A stretch of 64,000 bases of DNA from an uncultured Gammaproteobacteria bacterium (GTDB lineage: Bacteria > Pseudomonadota > Gammaproteobacteria > Pseudomonadales > Pseudohongiellaceae): NCBI GenBank assembly GCA_913061515.1, contig CAJXSF010000009.1, positions 1 through 64,000 on the forward strand. The letters are read 5' to 3'. Of the stretch, positions 38,078 through 48,600 are shown one piece after another. The position numbers were made by a program, and so were the translations under genes. How positions within the stretch are numbered: the first letter of the stretch is position 1; every line of letters starts with the position of its first letter. Below the pieces are notes generated by a model. That model was not told the DNA's origin, searched no databases, and saw only the letters and a program-made list of their open reading frames with translations.

Positions 38078-38764
38078 GTGATAAGTGACGTGTTATGGGC
38101 AAGTGCTAACGATTTGGATAGAGAATGGATACAGCAGCTAGTCGCGTTACTGGTTGGGCATGGCGCGTTTACCCTCTACCCAGCATTAAGCCAGTGCGAT
38201 AATGCAGCCGAACGTTTAACCCGCTGGCTAACCAATCAGTTACCACGCGTTAAACAAGCGCACCCAGGCTGCCCGATTCACCAATGGCTGAATAGCATTG
38301 GCGCGCAAGTGATCATAGAAAAATGGCAGAGCCCTGAGCAATGGCCAAACCTGTATTGGCTACCTTTACCTGAGGTTGAAGGCCACCCGCAAGGCGGGTT
38401 AGTTTTGTTACCGGCATGTGCGAATGACACAAGCCAAACCAGAACATTGCAAGCAAACACACCGGCCAACACCTGTATTTTTTGGTGCATCACGCCTTTA
38501 TCTAAAACAGGAAAGCGCGCTACCTTGCACCCCAAACAGCAAAACCGCGCCTTTTGCCTGCCCACTTCGCCGGAGCAAATAGGAAAATCGTGCACAGGTT
38601 TATTACTGAGAGGTTTGAAAAAAGAGAGCCAAAAACGAAACAGCAACGTGATCAGCCACCAGATCAACCTAGCGCTGCTGCACCACCTTTGTGGACCGGA
38701 GAATGATGTGTGGATTACGAACAAATGCTTTGGTAACGAGAACGAAACTCAACAACAAGGCTAA
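38078..38764 (+). CDS. island protein of unknown function
   Basis: A 228-codon frame starts at GTG 38078 (MISDVLWASANDLDREW). A short upstream ATG frame (38062) ends just inside it. The product is soluble, with five to six cysteines in the middle third (ACANDTS, CIFWCITPL, FCLPTSP, SCTGLLL) and no clear catalytic motif or signal peptide. It lies in the variable part of the island ahead of the leftward restriction operon. Coding status is supported by length and unbroken frame only. Confidence 0.5.
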   Translation: MISDVLWASANDLDREWIQQLVALLVGHGAFTLYPALSQCDNAAERLTRWLTNQLPRVKQAHPGCPIHQWLNSIGAQVIIEKWQSPEQWPNLYWLPLPEVEGHPQGGLVLLPACANDTSQTRTLQANTPANTCIFWCITPLSKTGKRATLHPKQQNRAFCLPTSPEQIGKSCTGLLLRGLKKESQKRNSNVISHQINLALLHHLCGPENDVWITNKCFGNENETQQQG

Positions 38765-39047
38765 ATAGCTTGATATTTGTTTTGAAGAAAATCACAATTT
38801 CACTCAAGCTATTTAAAGCTGGTTGAGCCTTTACCTAGTGTTTTGGCTCGTGGCTGCGCCTCAGTCGCCGTTAAGACTGGGGCTTATCTCTTAAAAACTA
38901 CCCGAAATCACAAGCCCCAGAAACGAGTAACCCCTCACAGGGCGCTGTTCTAACGGGTAGCGGGAGGGGTGTTGTTGGTGCGATTTTAATATTAACAATG
39001 CTAAATGGCCATATACTCGTACCATCTCGTGATGATCCACGAAATGG

Positions 39048-39515
39048 TTAGTAATCTTTAGCTGCTTCGATCGCTTCAAATATAGCCAATTTAACGGACT
39101 CTGGATAATCGTCGTCATAAAGTACTGAGCTGATGATCTGACGTAATAGATCCTTGTCGATCACGTTATCTGCAACCCAAACGACGATGTTTTCCATTTC
39201 TTTGGCAAAGCGCTTTACCACATAGTCAAAACCGTTTAATTCAAGGAAGTAAGCGCCTAACACCAACGATGATCGCTTATTGCCATCATTAAAAGCATGG
39301 TTTTTATTAATGGAGAATACCAAGTGAGTCAGCTTGTCCTCCATTTCTGGGTAATACCAGTCATTTTGTATGTGCTCTAAGGGGCTGGCTAACTGACCAA
39401 CGTCCTTGGTGCCTGCTAGCCCGCCAGAATGCTCTATAATCCAATCGTGAACGCTAATCGCATGCGCCACATCGAAATAGAAGAACCGTAAGCCTGTGTC
39501 TGAAGAATCGCTCAT
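39048..39515 (-). CDS. Doc-type Fic family protein
   Basis: This 155-residue protein carries the Fic/Doc motif HAFNDGNKRSS, with the catalytic-type His, Asp and Asn-Lys-Arg. Doc enzymes phosphorylate or AMPylate target proteins and act as toxins. The start at ATG 39515 has AGGA seven to eight bases upstream; an in-frame GTG at 39521 lies too close. It is the last gene of the restriction operon, 16 bp after the DNA-binding protein gene, which may be its antitoxin or regulator. No Phd-like small antitoxin is visible. Confidence 0.88.
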   Translation of the reverse strand: MSDSSDTGLRFFYFDVAHAISVHDWIIEHSGGLAGTKDVGQLASPLEHIQNDWYYPEMEDKLTHLVFSINKNHAFNDGNKRSSLVLGAYFLELNGFDYVVKRFAKEMENIVVWVADNVIDKDLLRQIISSVLYDDDYPESVKLAIFEAIEAAKDY

Positions 39516-39531
39516 AGCCACATTCCTTTGC

Positions 39532-40545
39532 TTATCGATCTTTCAAACGTTTGAGTACAGCTAATGTTTCTGGATCACTCAATTGCTCTTCCAAAGAACG
39601 GCTCTTCTCACCCAAGAAGCGATCAAAATCAGCTTCGGGTACCGATTGAATATAAGCTTCCAGCTTTTCATGCAAGGCATCACGGAAGCACAAATCGCGA
39701 CTGGCCATTTTAGTTCTGGCATCCAAAATCAGAGGTTTGAATAGAGGATGGCTTTCAAAACTCGCAAACAACCCCTCCGCCTCGTTCTGCGAAAGCTTGC
39801 GGCCTAATTTATTGCTGGCGTGCTCTAGTTCATGAGCAATACCTGATTCGTAGCTGGCAATCAGATTAAGTACTTCTGAATATAGGGTCTCGCGGATATT
39901 GGTTTTCGTTGCTAGGTTTAAAACCTTTTTATATTCAGCCGCGTTTTCATGAAAAATGCTTTGATATATAAGGTTAGTAAAGCGTGCATACGTCCATTTA
40001 TTGACTTCTACATACTTATCCAATGCATCGGTGAACTGACGACGGTAGTTTTCTTCTTGCAGAGCAGAGACAAGGTAATTTTCATCACGCTGATTAATAA
40101 ACTTAGTATGACCACCCACACGCTCAGCCATTACATCCAGTACAATATCGAGCAGACGCGAACGCATAAGGCGTGCCGACTCACTTTCAGTTAGCAACAT
40201 CCCTATGTTGAGCACTGCACGAAAACTGAACAAACCAAGCGCGGTGGTTTTGGTACCGTCATTGATGTCGGTACCAGACATTAATTCCTTGAATTCCTTT
40301 AGTTTTTTACCTTTTAGCACCTGGTAGCCGTTGCTTTTTAACTCACCGGCATGGCTAGATAAATAGCGCTCAATAGTACGGTCTGTAACGTCATACAAGG
40401 CAACTACCTGTGCCTTGATGAATACTGTCTCGCCTTCAAAGATCACTCCTCCCAAGCCCAAGTGCTGCTCGGCTTGTTGCAGGGCGTAGCGGTTGTTAAG
40501 GATATTTTGACGGTCATGTGATGATGCGGTTAGGTCTTTAGGCAT
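39532..40545 (-). CDS. putative DNA-binding protein, RhuM-like restriction accessory
   Basis: The 337-residue product has an N-terminal helix-turn-helix-like segment (ALYDVTDRTIERYLSSHAGEL), then KGKKLKEFKELMSGTDINDGTKTTALGLFSFRAVLNIGMLL, and a long helical C-terminus. Similar proteins sit beside Doc/Fic toxins in type I restriction loci, where they are usually listed only as DNA-binding proteins. It overlaps the upstream ATPase gene by 8 bp. A role as Doc antitoxin is inference from position. Confidence 0.6.
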   Translation of the reverse strand: MPKDLTASSHDRQNILNNRYALQQAEQHLGLGGVIFEGETVFIKAQVVALYDVTDRTIERYLSSHAGELKSNGYQVLKGKKLKEFKELMSGTDINDGTKTTALGLFSFRAVLNIGMLLTESESARLMRSRLLDIVLDVMAERVGGHTKFINQRDENYLVSALQEENYRRQFTDALDKYVEVNKWTYARFTNLIYQSIFHENAAEYKKVLNLATKTNIRETLYSEVLNLIASYESGIAHELEHASNKLGRKLSQNEAEGLFASFESHPLFKPLILDARTKMASRDLCFRDALHEKLEAYIQSVPEADFDRFLGEKSRSLEEQLSDPETLAVLKRLKDR

Positions 40546-42673
40546 TCAAATTAACCTCGCTAAATTCTTCTAGAATTTTGTCACATTCATCCACAACGTA
40601 CTCGGGAATAAGATCAAAGCGCGTAGGATCAAGCTGAAATATAAACTCATTTTCAATATGGTAAGTTTCGTTGATGAATTTTCTAATTACTGAATTATTA
40701 ACCATATCGATATCTAACAAGATTCTGATCAGTTGCAATTTCTCATAGCCATTATTACTTTGCAGGTACAGCTCATTTATTTTTTCGTTATTACTGAACA
40801 GAGCAACTAAGGAAGGATAATCAACTGGAAGCTCAGAAATAAAGCGTTTTATATTATTAATACCATCACTTAGATCAATGGCTGATAACGGCGCATTTAG
40901 CCCCTCTGCATTTCTAGGAATGCGAAAATCTTCTGGATTAGTTCGTTTTTTAAACAAATTTGATAGAATTTGGTATCCACTCTCAAGGTCGCCTAAAACT
41001 TCATATCTTCGGCGTAGATATATCAGCTTGATAATTGGGTCTTGCGTAGATGAAAATAAATTTTCACAGATCTGGATAAAGGTTTTAATATCATCACTAG
41101 AAATGGATTGCTCGGTAATTTCTCCGCTTCGCAAGCGTAAATACGACGCAAAAACTTGGTTACTAAACTGCCCACGTACCGACCTCAGAGTATCAATGAT
41201 AGGTTCAACATCATGGGTAAGCATCAAGACTGTCTTGCTTTTTAAACAATCGCTAGCATCTCGGCGAAACAACATCTCTAAAATTGCATATTTTTTATTT
41301 TTATCAAAAGACGATATCGGGTCGTCAAGTATCACTAAATCAGGCTTTTTAGCTAGGCATTCATACATGAAAAGCACTATTGAGAAGGCATTGCGTTCAC
41401 CAAAACTTAAATGCTGACTTCCACCGCTAAGATGAGTTGAATTATCGATATGTCGTAATTTTAACTGCGCCTGTTCACCTTCACCAACAATTGCAACTTG
41501 ATAGCGATACCCTGCAAAAGTAAGAAAAGCATTAATATCCGTTTGATGCTTTTTAATAAGTCGTTGTATCTCTGTTCGCTGTTGATTAATTTTGCCTTGT
41601 AACGGGCCAGCCTGTTTTATCAGATCATCAATTGACTGGTTAATAACGGCTATTGTTTCATTGGTTTTTATCGAATTTAAGGTATCAAAAAACTGAAGAT
41701 CTATTTTGTAGCCTAATAATTTTTGTCCAACATTTTCCCCTTCATTGAAATCAAACCCAGTTAAACCTTTCAATTTTTCTAGCTTTGCCATCAAATCATC
41801 AATCTGTGATTTCACCGTTACTATGAAAGTTTCGTGTTCTTTTTCGAGGCCATTTTTTAGCGATTTAATGACATTTAATTTTTCTCTTGCTGAATCTGAA
41901 AAATATTCGCCCAGTTTGTTGATAACATCAATTACACTCACAAGATTTTTAATTAAATTTTTATCGTATTCTTTACTTACATTTGCTATTTGCTCTTTCT
42001 TACTTGTCGAATCACTTGTACAAAATGGACAAGAATCTGATAAATCAGAAAATTCCTTGTGCCCTTTCGCTTGCCAATCAATCCAGTTTACACAATTCGA
42101 ACTTTGAATAAAGGGTTGATAAGGCTGTAACCCTTCAGGAATATGTTCAATTTTATTTGAACTAGAGAGCGCCTTCGCACCGGTCGATGTTTTGGCCAAA
42201 CCACCACTAGCTGTAACTTTAAATGCCCGTGACAGTTCATTTAAATTTGATATAAGCGCTTCCAGTTCTGAGTTGTTCGCAAATTGTTGCTTAACTAAAC
42301 TGGTGAATGTTTCTATATCTCGCTCTTTTTCTTGATAAGCATCTGTACGTATAAAAATATTAAAACTATTGCTAACTAGCTCTTCAGGCTTAAAAGTAAA
42401 CTTATTCACGTACTCTTCGTTAAAACAGAGAACACTTTTGATATTTTCAATACCAAGCACATCGGGTTGGATATCATCTACATTTTCGCTGCGAAACTTA
42501 AAGGGTAAAAGATCAGCAAGCGCTTTTTCGTCATCTGTTACAGCATATTGGATGGCTTTAGAAATTGTGCTTTTACCGGTTCCATTCGGGGCAAACTTAA
42601 TATTCAACTTACTCGGCACGATAGCCACTTTGGACACCGTGATGTTGTTACAGTTTTTAATTTCAATGTCCAT
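40538..42673 (-). CDS. AAA_13 family ATPase, RloC/PrrC-like
   Basis: This 711-residue ABC/SMC-type ATPase has Walker A in APNGTGKSTIS near residue 30, a long coiled-coil insert (about 110-400) interrupted by CPFC at 215-218, the signature block SFGERNAFSIVLF and Walker B LVILDDPISSFD with the D-loop. A C-rich hook between coiled coils and this N-terminal P-loop match RloC and PrrC, the tRNA anticodon nucleases linked to type I restriction. The C-terminal half (about 500-711, HIENEFIFQLDP, IPEYVVDECDKILEEF) may hold the nuclease triad, which I cannot place with certainty. It lies 15 bp after hsdS. Confidence 0.78.
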   Translation of the reverse strand: MDIEIKNCNNITVSKVAIVPSKLNIKFAPNGTGKSTISKAIQYAVTDDEKALADLLPFKFRSENVDDIQPDVLGIENIKSVLCFNEEYVNKFTFKPEELVSNSFNIFIRTDAYQEKERDIETFTSLVKQQFANNSELEALISNLNELSRAFKVTASGGLAKTSTGAKALSSSNKIEHIPEGLQPYQPFIQSSNCVNWIDWQAKGHKEFSDLSDSCPFCTSDSTSKKEQIANVSKEYDKNLIKNLVSVIDVINKLGEYFSDSAREKLNVIKSLKNGLEKEHETFIVTVKSQIDDLMAKLEKLKGLTGFDFNEGENVGQKLLGYKIDLQFFDTLNSIKTNETIAVINQSIDDLIKQAGPLQGKINQQRTEIQRLIKKHQTDINAFLTFAGYRYQVAIVGEGEQAQLKLRHIDNSTHLSGGSQHLSFGERNAFSIVLFMYECLAKKPDLVILDDPISSFDKNKKYAILEMLFRRDASDCLKSKTVLMLTHDVEPIIDTLRSVRGQFSNQVFASYLRLRSGEITEQSISSDDIKTFIQICENLFSSTQDPIIKLIYLRRRYEVLGDLESGYQILSNLFKKRTNPEDFRIPRNAEGLNAPLSAIDLSDGINNIKRFISELPVDYPSLVALFSNNEKINELYLQSNNGYEKLQLIRILLDIDMVNNSVIRKFINETYHIENEFIFQLDPTRFDLIPEYVVDECDKILEEFSEVNLNA

Positions 42674-42688
42674 ATCGCCATCCTTAAA

Positions 42689-43954
42689 TTATTTCACAGT
42701 GACTTGGCCGTTCATTAGCATGGGGAGAAGCCAGTCTCGTAGCGAAGCTAGCTTTGTATTTTCTCGCTGATTTACAATCAGTTGCTTTAATATTGGCTCT
42801 AAATGTTGTCCGAGTTTTTCAGCGACTTTCAAGTTAAATGGTTGATCAAATCGCATCATCACGTTTGGATTTACACGCTTATGGCTATTTGATGTACCTG
42901 TCGCCGATTGAGTGCAATGCGCAATAAATTGCGGGGATGTTGCGATCATATACATAAAGTTTTTGATAGAGGCATTCGGACAACGCCAAACAACAAATTC
43001 AGTTGAGCAAATCTGTTCAGGCTCTGCCATTGCATACACAACCCTGTTAAACCAAGGGTTTAGTTTTGATACGAGCAAGTCGGTATCTTTAACAGTGAAT
43101 TTGTTACTTCCAATAGTATCTCCCCGCTCAACACCGAAAGTATTTGTTGCATCAAATACAGGGATACTGAAATGCTTAAATAGTTTTTCGGGGTAGTCTG
43201 CGGGATTAATAGACTCGTTGCTTACTCTAGTAATTGAAGATAAAGGCGCATCCTCCCACCCATCCGGTATTTCCCGCTTTAGGGTTGGGTTGTAGACCAT
43301 TTTGCCGCCGGAGGTTTTGTAGGGTTTGCCTTGGCCTTGTGGTGAGTCGTCGGGGAAGTCGAACTGCACAAACCAATAGTCGTACAAGGTTTTTGCCATA
43401 GCTTCCAGCTCGGCGTTGATGCGGTTGTTGAGTTCGATTTTTTTGTCGATTGCCGAAAGTGCTTGCCCTATCTTTCGTTGGGTTTGTAAATCCGGTGCGG
43501 AGATAGGTACCAGTTTGAGTCGATTAATTGGCAACTGTGGCTGTGCAGATCCACTTCCAAACTTTTTCATTGTCCGGAGGTAAGTCTCGCTGGAAAGCAA
43601 ATAGTAAAGATACTGAGAATCCAGATCATCTTGGTTTGTACGAATAAAAGCGAGTTGAGCGTTGATGTTACACTCACCAATTTCGTCTTTGAAGTAGCCT
43701 ACCTTTCCAATTCCATTTCCGCGTACAACAATTACTACGTCGCCAACTTTTAAGTGTCCTTTTGTTAGCCGGCCGAAATGCAAGCCTTCTGTAATAAACT
43801 TTATATTCTTATAGTTAAACTCTCGGCCATCAAAATCAGAAGCGGAAATAAACGGAATACCCTGATCTGAAAATTCCTCTTTTTCAGGGTATAATTCACC
43901 GTAATTACCATCATTAATATAAATATCGAATAGTCCTAGGGGTTTATTTAACAT
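42689..43954 (-). CDS. hsdS: type I restriction specificity subunit HsdS
   Basis: HsdS gives sequence recognition to the type I complex. The 421 residues show two target-recognition halves (about 1-170 and 235-400), each followed by a conserved helical spacer: QTQRKIGQALSAIDKKIELNNRINAELEAMAKTLYDYWF and the C-terminal EPILKQLIVNQRENTKLASLRDWLLPMLMNGQ region. The start overlaps the hsdM stop by 11 bp. No second, silent hsdS or inverted repeat for shuffling is seen nearby. Confidence 0.93.
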   Translation of the reverse strand: MLNKPLGLFDIYINDGNYGELYPEKEEFSDQGIPFISASDFDGREFNYKNIKFITEGLHFGRLTKGHLKVGDVVIVVRGNGIGKVGYFKDEIGECNINAQLAFIRTNQDDLDSQYLYYLLSSETYLRTMKKFGSGSAQPQLPINRLKLVPISAPDLQTQRKIGQALSAIDKKIELNNRINAELEAMAKTLYDYWFVQFDFPDDSPQGQGKPYKTSGGKMVYNPTLKREIPDGWEDAPLSSITRVSNESINPADYPEKLFKHFSIPVFDATNTFGVERGDTIGSNKFTVKDTDLLVSKLNPWFNRVVYAMAEPEQICSTEFVVWRCPNASIKNFMYMIATSPQFIAHCTQSATGTSNSHKRVNPNVMMRFDQPFNLKVAEKLGQHLEPILKQLIVNQRENTKLASLRDWLLPMLMNGQVTVK

Positions 43955-45581
43955 ACTTCAACCCCGCCAACTGCTTTTTAATCTCTGTTTCTAATTCACG
44001 AGATTGACTAAACAGGCTATCTAAATTGCTGGTAAAGCCCTGCATTTTTTCAGCAAACTGTTCTGGGGTGATATCGACATATTCGATTTTGACATCAAAA
44101 TACTGGCCTGCACTTAATGAATAGTTTTTAGCTTCGATCTCGTCATAACTCACCGCTACCGAAAGATCTTCGATGGTTTCTTTGGCGTTAAAGACATCAA
44201 TAATCTGTTGTTCTTCATCAGCGGTTAATACGGTTTTTTGGTTTTTGCCGTCTTTGATTTTTTCGCCCAAGTTTGAGGCATCCACCAGCACCACATCGCC
44301 ATCATTGCTGGCGTCGATAAACAAAATGGATACGTTAGTGCCGGTGGTGGCGAAGATATTGGATGGCATGGAAACTACACCCGCCAGCATTTTGTTTTTC
44401 ACCAAATGTTCACGGATTTTTTTATCGATACCCGATTGGGCGGTAATAAAACCGGTTGGCACGACCACCGCCGCTTTGCCGCCCGGTTTAAGCGAAGCAA
44501 TGATGTGCTGTAAAAACAGCGAATAAATCGCCATTTTGTCTTTGGCTTTAGCAGGCGCTTTAGGAATACCGGCAAAGAAGCGTTCTTTATTTTCTTTGCT
44601 GTCCAGCTCATCTCTAAAGTCGCTGAAATCCAGCTTAAACGGTGGGTTAGAAACAATATAGTCAAAGCGTTTTAACTCTTTGCCGTCTTTGTGGTAGGGG
44701 TGTAATACCGTATTGCCTTGGATCACATTCGGGATTGAGTGCACCAAGTTATTTAAGATCAGGTTTAACCGCAGCAGGTTAGAGGATTTTTGTGAAATAT
44801 CCTGCGTGTAGATGCTACAGCGGTTTTCACCAATGGCGTGCGCCACGTTCATCAGCAACGTACCCGAACCTGCTGATGGGTCGTAACAAGCCACGTTACG
44901 TACTGTGCCACGCTGATCTTTAGGCACTAAGATTTCCGCCATAATGCGCGCTACCGCATGGGGGGTAAAATACTCAGCGTATTTACCGCCAGAGTTGCTG
45001 TTGTAGTCTTTGATCAGGTATTCAAAGATGGTGGCATAGAAGTCGAATTTTTGCGTGAAGATACGCTCAAAACTGAACTCCACCAGTTTGTTGATGATGG
45101 CGCGGCAGAAGGCATCGCGTTTTGAGTCGTCAGCAATGTATTGGCTGATGCGGTCGAACAGCACCACTTTTGCACCACCATCGGTTTTTACCGCGAACAC
45201 ATCGTTATTGCTAATGGCGATATCGATAAGGGTATCGTCAAACAGTTTGGCAAAATCCGGCGCGTTTTGTTGGCTGAACAGGTAGCTGATAAAGTGCTGT
45301 GGTTTTAAGCGAGCGGTATCGCCGCCCATTTGCAGTTGCAGCATGTCGAGATCGTCTTCGCTCATGTCTGCGAGGGCTTCCTCCCACTTGTCGGCCTTGG
45401 CGATGGTGTCGTCGAGCTTTTTGGCTTCAAAGGCAAACTTGTCGTTTAAAAACTTGTACAAAAACGTTTGGGTAATGATTTTAAATTCGTTACCGTCGTT
45501 ACCTAAACCATAGTTAGCACAGATGCTTTTTAAGCTATCAATTAAGGTTTTGGTTTTTTGCTGAAATTCTAATTCAACCAT
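43944..45581 (-). CDS. hsdM: type I DNA methyltransferase subunit HsdM
   Basis: HsdM is the N6-adenine methylating subunit. The 545 residues have the helical N-terminal domain, the SAM motif DPSAGSGTLLMNVAHA, and the catalytic NPPF in IVSNPPFKLDF. The region KYAEYFTPHAVARIMAEIL is characteristic of HsdM. It follows hsdR by 33 bp and overlaps hsdS by 11 bp. Confidence 0.96.
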   Translation of the reverse strand: MVELEFQQKTKTLIDSLKSICANYGLGNDGNEFKIITQTFLYKFLNDKFAFEAKKLDDTIAKADKWEEALADMSEDDLDMLQLQMGGDTARLKPQHFISYLFSQQNAPDFAKLFDDTLIDIAISNNDVFAVKTDGGAKVVLFDRISQYIADDSKRDAFCRAIINKLVEFSFERIFTQKFDFYATIFEYLIKDYNSNSGGKYAEYFTPHAVARIMAEILVPKDQRGTVRNVACYDPSAGSGTLLMNVAHAIGENRCSIYTQDISQKSSNLLRLNLILNNLVHSIPNVIQGNTVLHPYHKDGKELKRFDYIVSNPPFKLDFSDFRDELDSKENKERFFAGIPKAPAKAKDKMAIYSLFLQHIIASLKPGGKAAVVVPTGFITAQSGIDKKIREHLVKNKMLAGVVSMPSNIFATTGTNVSILFIDASNDGDVVLVDASNLGEKIKDGKNQKTVLTADEEQQIIDVFNAKETIEDLSVAVSYDEIEAKNYSLSAGQYFDVKIEYVDITPEQFAEKMQGFTSNLDSLFSQSRELETEIKKQLAGLKYVK

Positions 45582-45614
45582 TTGTTGTTTACTTCCTAAT
45601 TAGTTTTACCGGCA

Positions 45615-48600
45615 TTACCACGCTTGGCTGCCGGTATTAAATTCTTTTAAGTATTCCGCGACGACGAGGTGATTAATATACCGTGAGGCGTCGGCGTTGA
45701 GTTTGATATTTTGTTCTTTCATAAAGCGCGCTATTACCAGCGGCATCATTTGCCGTTCAAAGTAACTTTCGTTATCGAGCACTTGGCTGTTGTTGAGCAC
45801 TTGCTCGTCGGCGTCTTGTTTTACACCTGCCAATGCTTCAAAAATTTTGCGCTCCGATTCGCTGATGTCGCTTTGGCTTTGCTGGCGCTCTTGCAAGCGT
45901 TTGTGAATACGGGTGTATTTGGCATCACCTAAGTACTTTTGCCGCAGTTGGTTGTTTTGGCGGTTGAGCTCTTTGACGCGATCGTGAATTTTATTCAGCG
46001 CGTCGATGTTGGCAACCATTTCATCTTGAGTCACTTCGCTGAGGTTTTTCTTCTTAAACAGGCGCTCTAGCTCTTCTTTTAAGCTAATAAACTGTGGGTC
46101 TTGCTGGTCAAAATTGCTGGCCAGTGCTTCGCGGGTTTGGCGTAGCGTGTTTTTTAGCTTGTCGGCCAATACCAGCTCTTCTTCGCCGATTTTTACAAAC
46201 TTAAAGATCACGTCTTCCAAGGCGCGGTTGAGCAGATTTGTGGTGTCTTGGCCACTTTCTAAATCGTTTTTGAGATTGAGTAAGTCCAAGTGATTACTGG
46301 TTTCACGATACAACACATTGAGCTTGGCAAAATCCAGTTCATCGAGAAAGTCATACTCGCCTTGCAAACGGATCAAGTTATACAAGCTGCGAGCATCGGC
46401 TAAGGCTTTTTTGAGCGCCAGTACGGTGTCGCGATCTTGTATTTGGCTGATTTGATTGCAGAACTCTTCCATGTTGTCGGTATCAAAACGGAACAGCACG
46501 TCTTTGATATGCTCAATTTCTTGTTTGATCTCTTCCTGAGATTTAAACAGCTGTGAGTAATGCTCCATCTCATCGCCGAGTTCCGACTGTAATTCGTCGA
46601 AATAGGCTTTGTTGGTGGCATCGAACTCTTTACGAATATCGGCAAAATCCACCACATAGCCGTAGCGAAAATCTTTGTAAGTACGGTTCACTCGAGTGAG
46701 TGCTTGCAGCAGATTGTGCTTGCGGATCACCCGACCAAGGTAAAGCTTTTTCAGGCGCTTGGCGTCAAAACCGGTGAGTAGCATGTTGTACACAAACAAA
46801 AAGTCGATTTTGCCTGCTTTGAAGTCTTCTACCCAGTTTTTGCGTTCTTCTTTGGTGCCGATGTCGTGCAGGATTAGGGCGGCGTTTTTTACCTTTTGCG
46901 CTTGTTTAACCGACTCGGCATAACTGGTTGGCGCAGGCTCAGCGACTTCGAGTAGCTGGCTATTTGAATTGGGTGTTTGCGGCAGTATAGGCGTTTCAGC
47001 GTAAACGCCATTGAAAATTTCAAACATCTGTTTAGCTTGATCTGAGCTGTCGCAAATGACCATGCCACCAATGGTTGTATCGTTTAATGCGCCACGGCTT
47101 TTTTCAAAGTCGTTTACGATGTAAGTCAGCATGGGCTCAACAAAGCTTGGGTGGGCGTAAATCAGCTTGCGATCCACATCGCCCATTTTCACTTCGGCTT
47201 CTTCGAGGGCTTTTTGCAGTTCAATTTTGTATTGTGTGCTGATCTCCTCACGAATGAGCCGCAAGGTGTAGCCGTCGGCAATGGACGCGTTGTAGTAGTA
47301 CTTGTGAATGTAATCACCAAACAAGGCGCGTGAGTTGTAGTCATCCCCCAATAGCGGCGTACCGGTTAAGCCTATTTTTATGGCGTTGCTGTCTGACTGA
47401 CTCAAGTTGGCCAAAAAACTGCCCTTGGGATTATAGCTGCGGTGTACTTCGTCTAAAAAGTACACGCGTTGTATCGTGACGTTGTAGTCTTTGGTGCTGA
47501 CTACATCTGGGTCGTCTTGAAATTTTTGAATGTTTACCACGGTAATTTCTGGCTTGCCTGAATGGTTATGGATCACCTGCGTGGCTTTAATGTCACGGGT
47601 AAAGGCATCCCGTGAGTTGATGGTGTGCACGGTTAAACCACGGGCGGTAAATTCGCGTTGCGCTTGTTGCAGTAGGTCTAGGCGGTCAACGATAAAGTAA
47701 AACTTAGGGATGACTTGCTGCTTTTGGAAGTAGTCGGTTAAAAAGCGTACGTTGTAAAACGTTAGGGCGGTTTTTCCACTGCCTTGGGTGTGCCAAATAA
47801 TACCTTTTTTAACACCTTCGCTGAGCTTTTGCTCAATGGCTTTAGTGGCAAACAACTGCGGATAACGCATGATGTGTTTTTGTAACCCGTCTGTCTCGGA
47901 CACATACGCCAAGGCGTAACGCAAAATAAAGGCTAAGCGCTCACGACTGAGTAAAGAGGTACAAATGCGGTTAGTTGGGCGCTCGGGCTGCTTGTTAGTC
48001 TGGAACTCTGGGTTACTGCGGATCACTTCCAGATTATTGTCTTTTAAGACTTTTAGCTCGTCATCGTCCGATACCGGCTTCAGCAAGGCGGTTAAGTTTA
48101 AGATTTCTTCTTCGCGGAAATAATTAAATACCGGCTTATGGTAAGAACTACTGGCATAGAAAGCGCCTTGTACGGGTTCTGGGTCGCCGTCGTCGTACTC
48201 CATGTTATTGGAGAAAATCATAAACTGGGTGATGTTGGCAAAACGCTTGAACTTAGGGTTTTGAAAGCGTTTGTTGATGCGGTCGCGCTCGGCCAAGATA
48301 CCTTCGCGGTTATTGGGCTTTTTCACCTCGATAAACACTAACGGCATACCATTGATAAGCAATGTGATATCTGGGCGGAATTCTTCATCGCCGTTTTGAC
48401 ACGTTAGCTCGGTAACAACATGGAAGGTATTGTTATTGAAATTCTCAAAGTCGATCAGCTTGGTATTTGAACGTTCTGACAGGCGCTCAAAGAAGGCTTT
48501 GCCTAGGTCTTCGTTATCCAGCAGTAGTTTGACATCTTCCAGCAAACGACCGGCTTCAGCATCTTCAATACCAGGGTTAATTTTGCCGATAGCGGTTTTG

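Noticed and set aside
38891-39118. 75-codon leftward ORF after the Doc gene
   Set aside because: It overlaps the Doc reading frame in another phase and lacks features; treated as a shadow.
42689-43954. Phase-variable hsdS shuffling
   Set aside because: No second hsdS fragment, invertase or long inverted repeats were found around the gene; the single integrase is at the island end.
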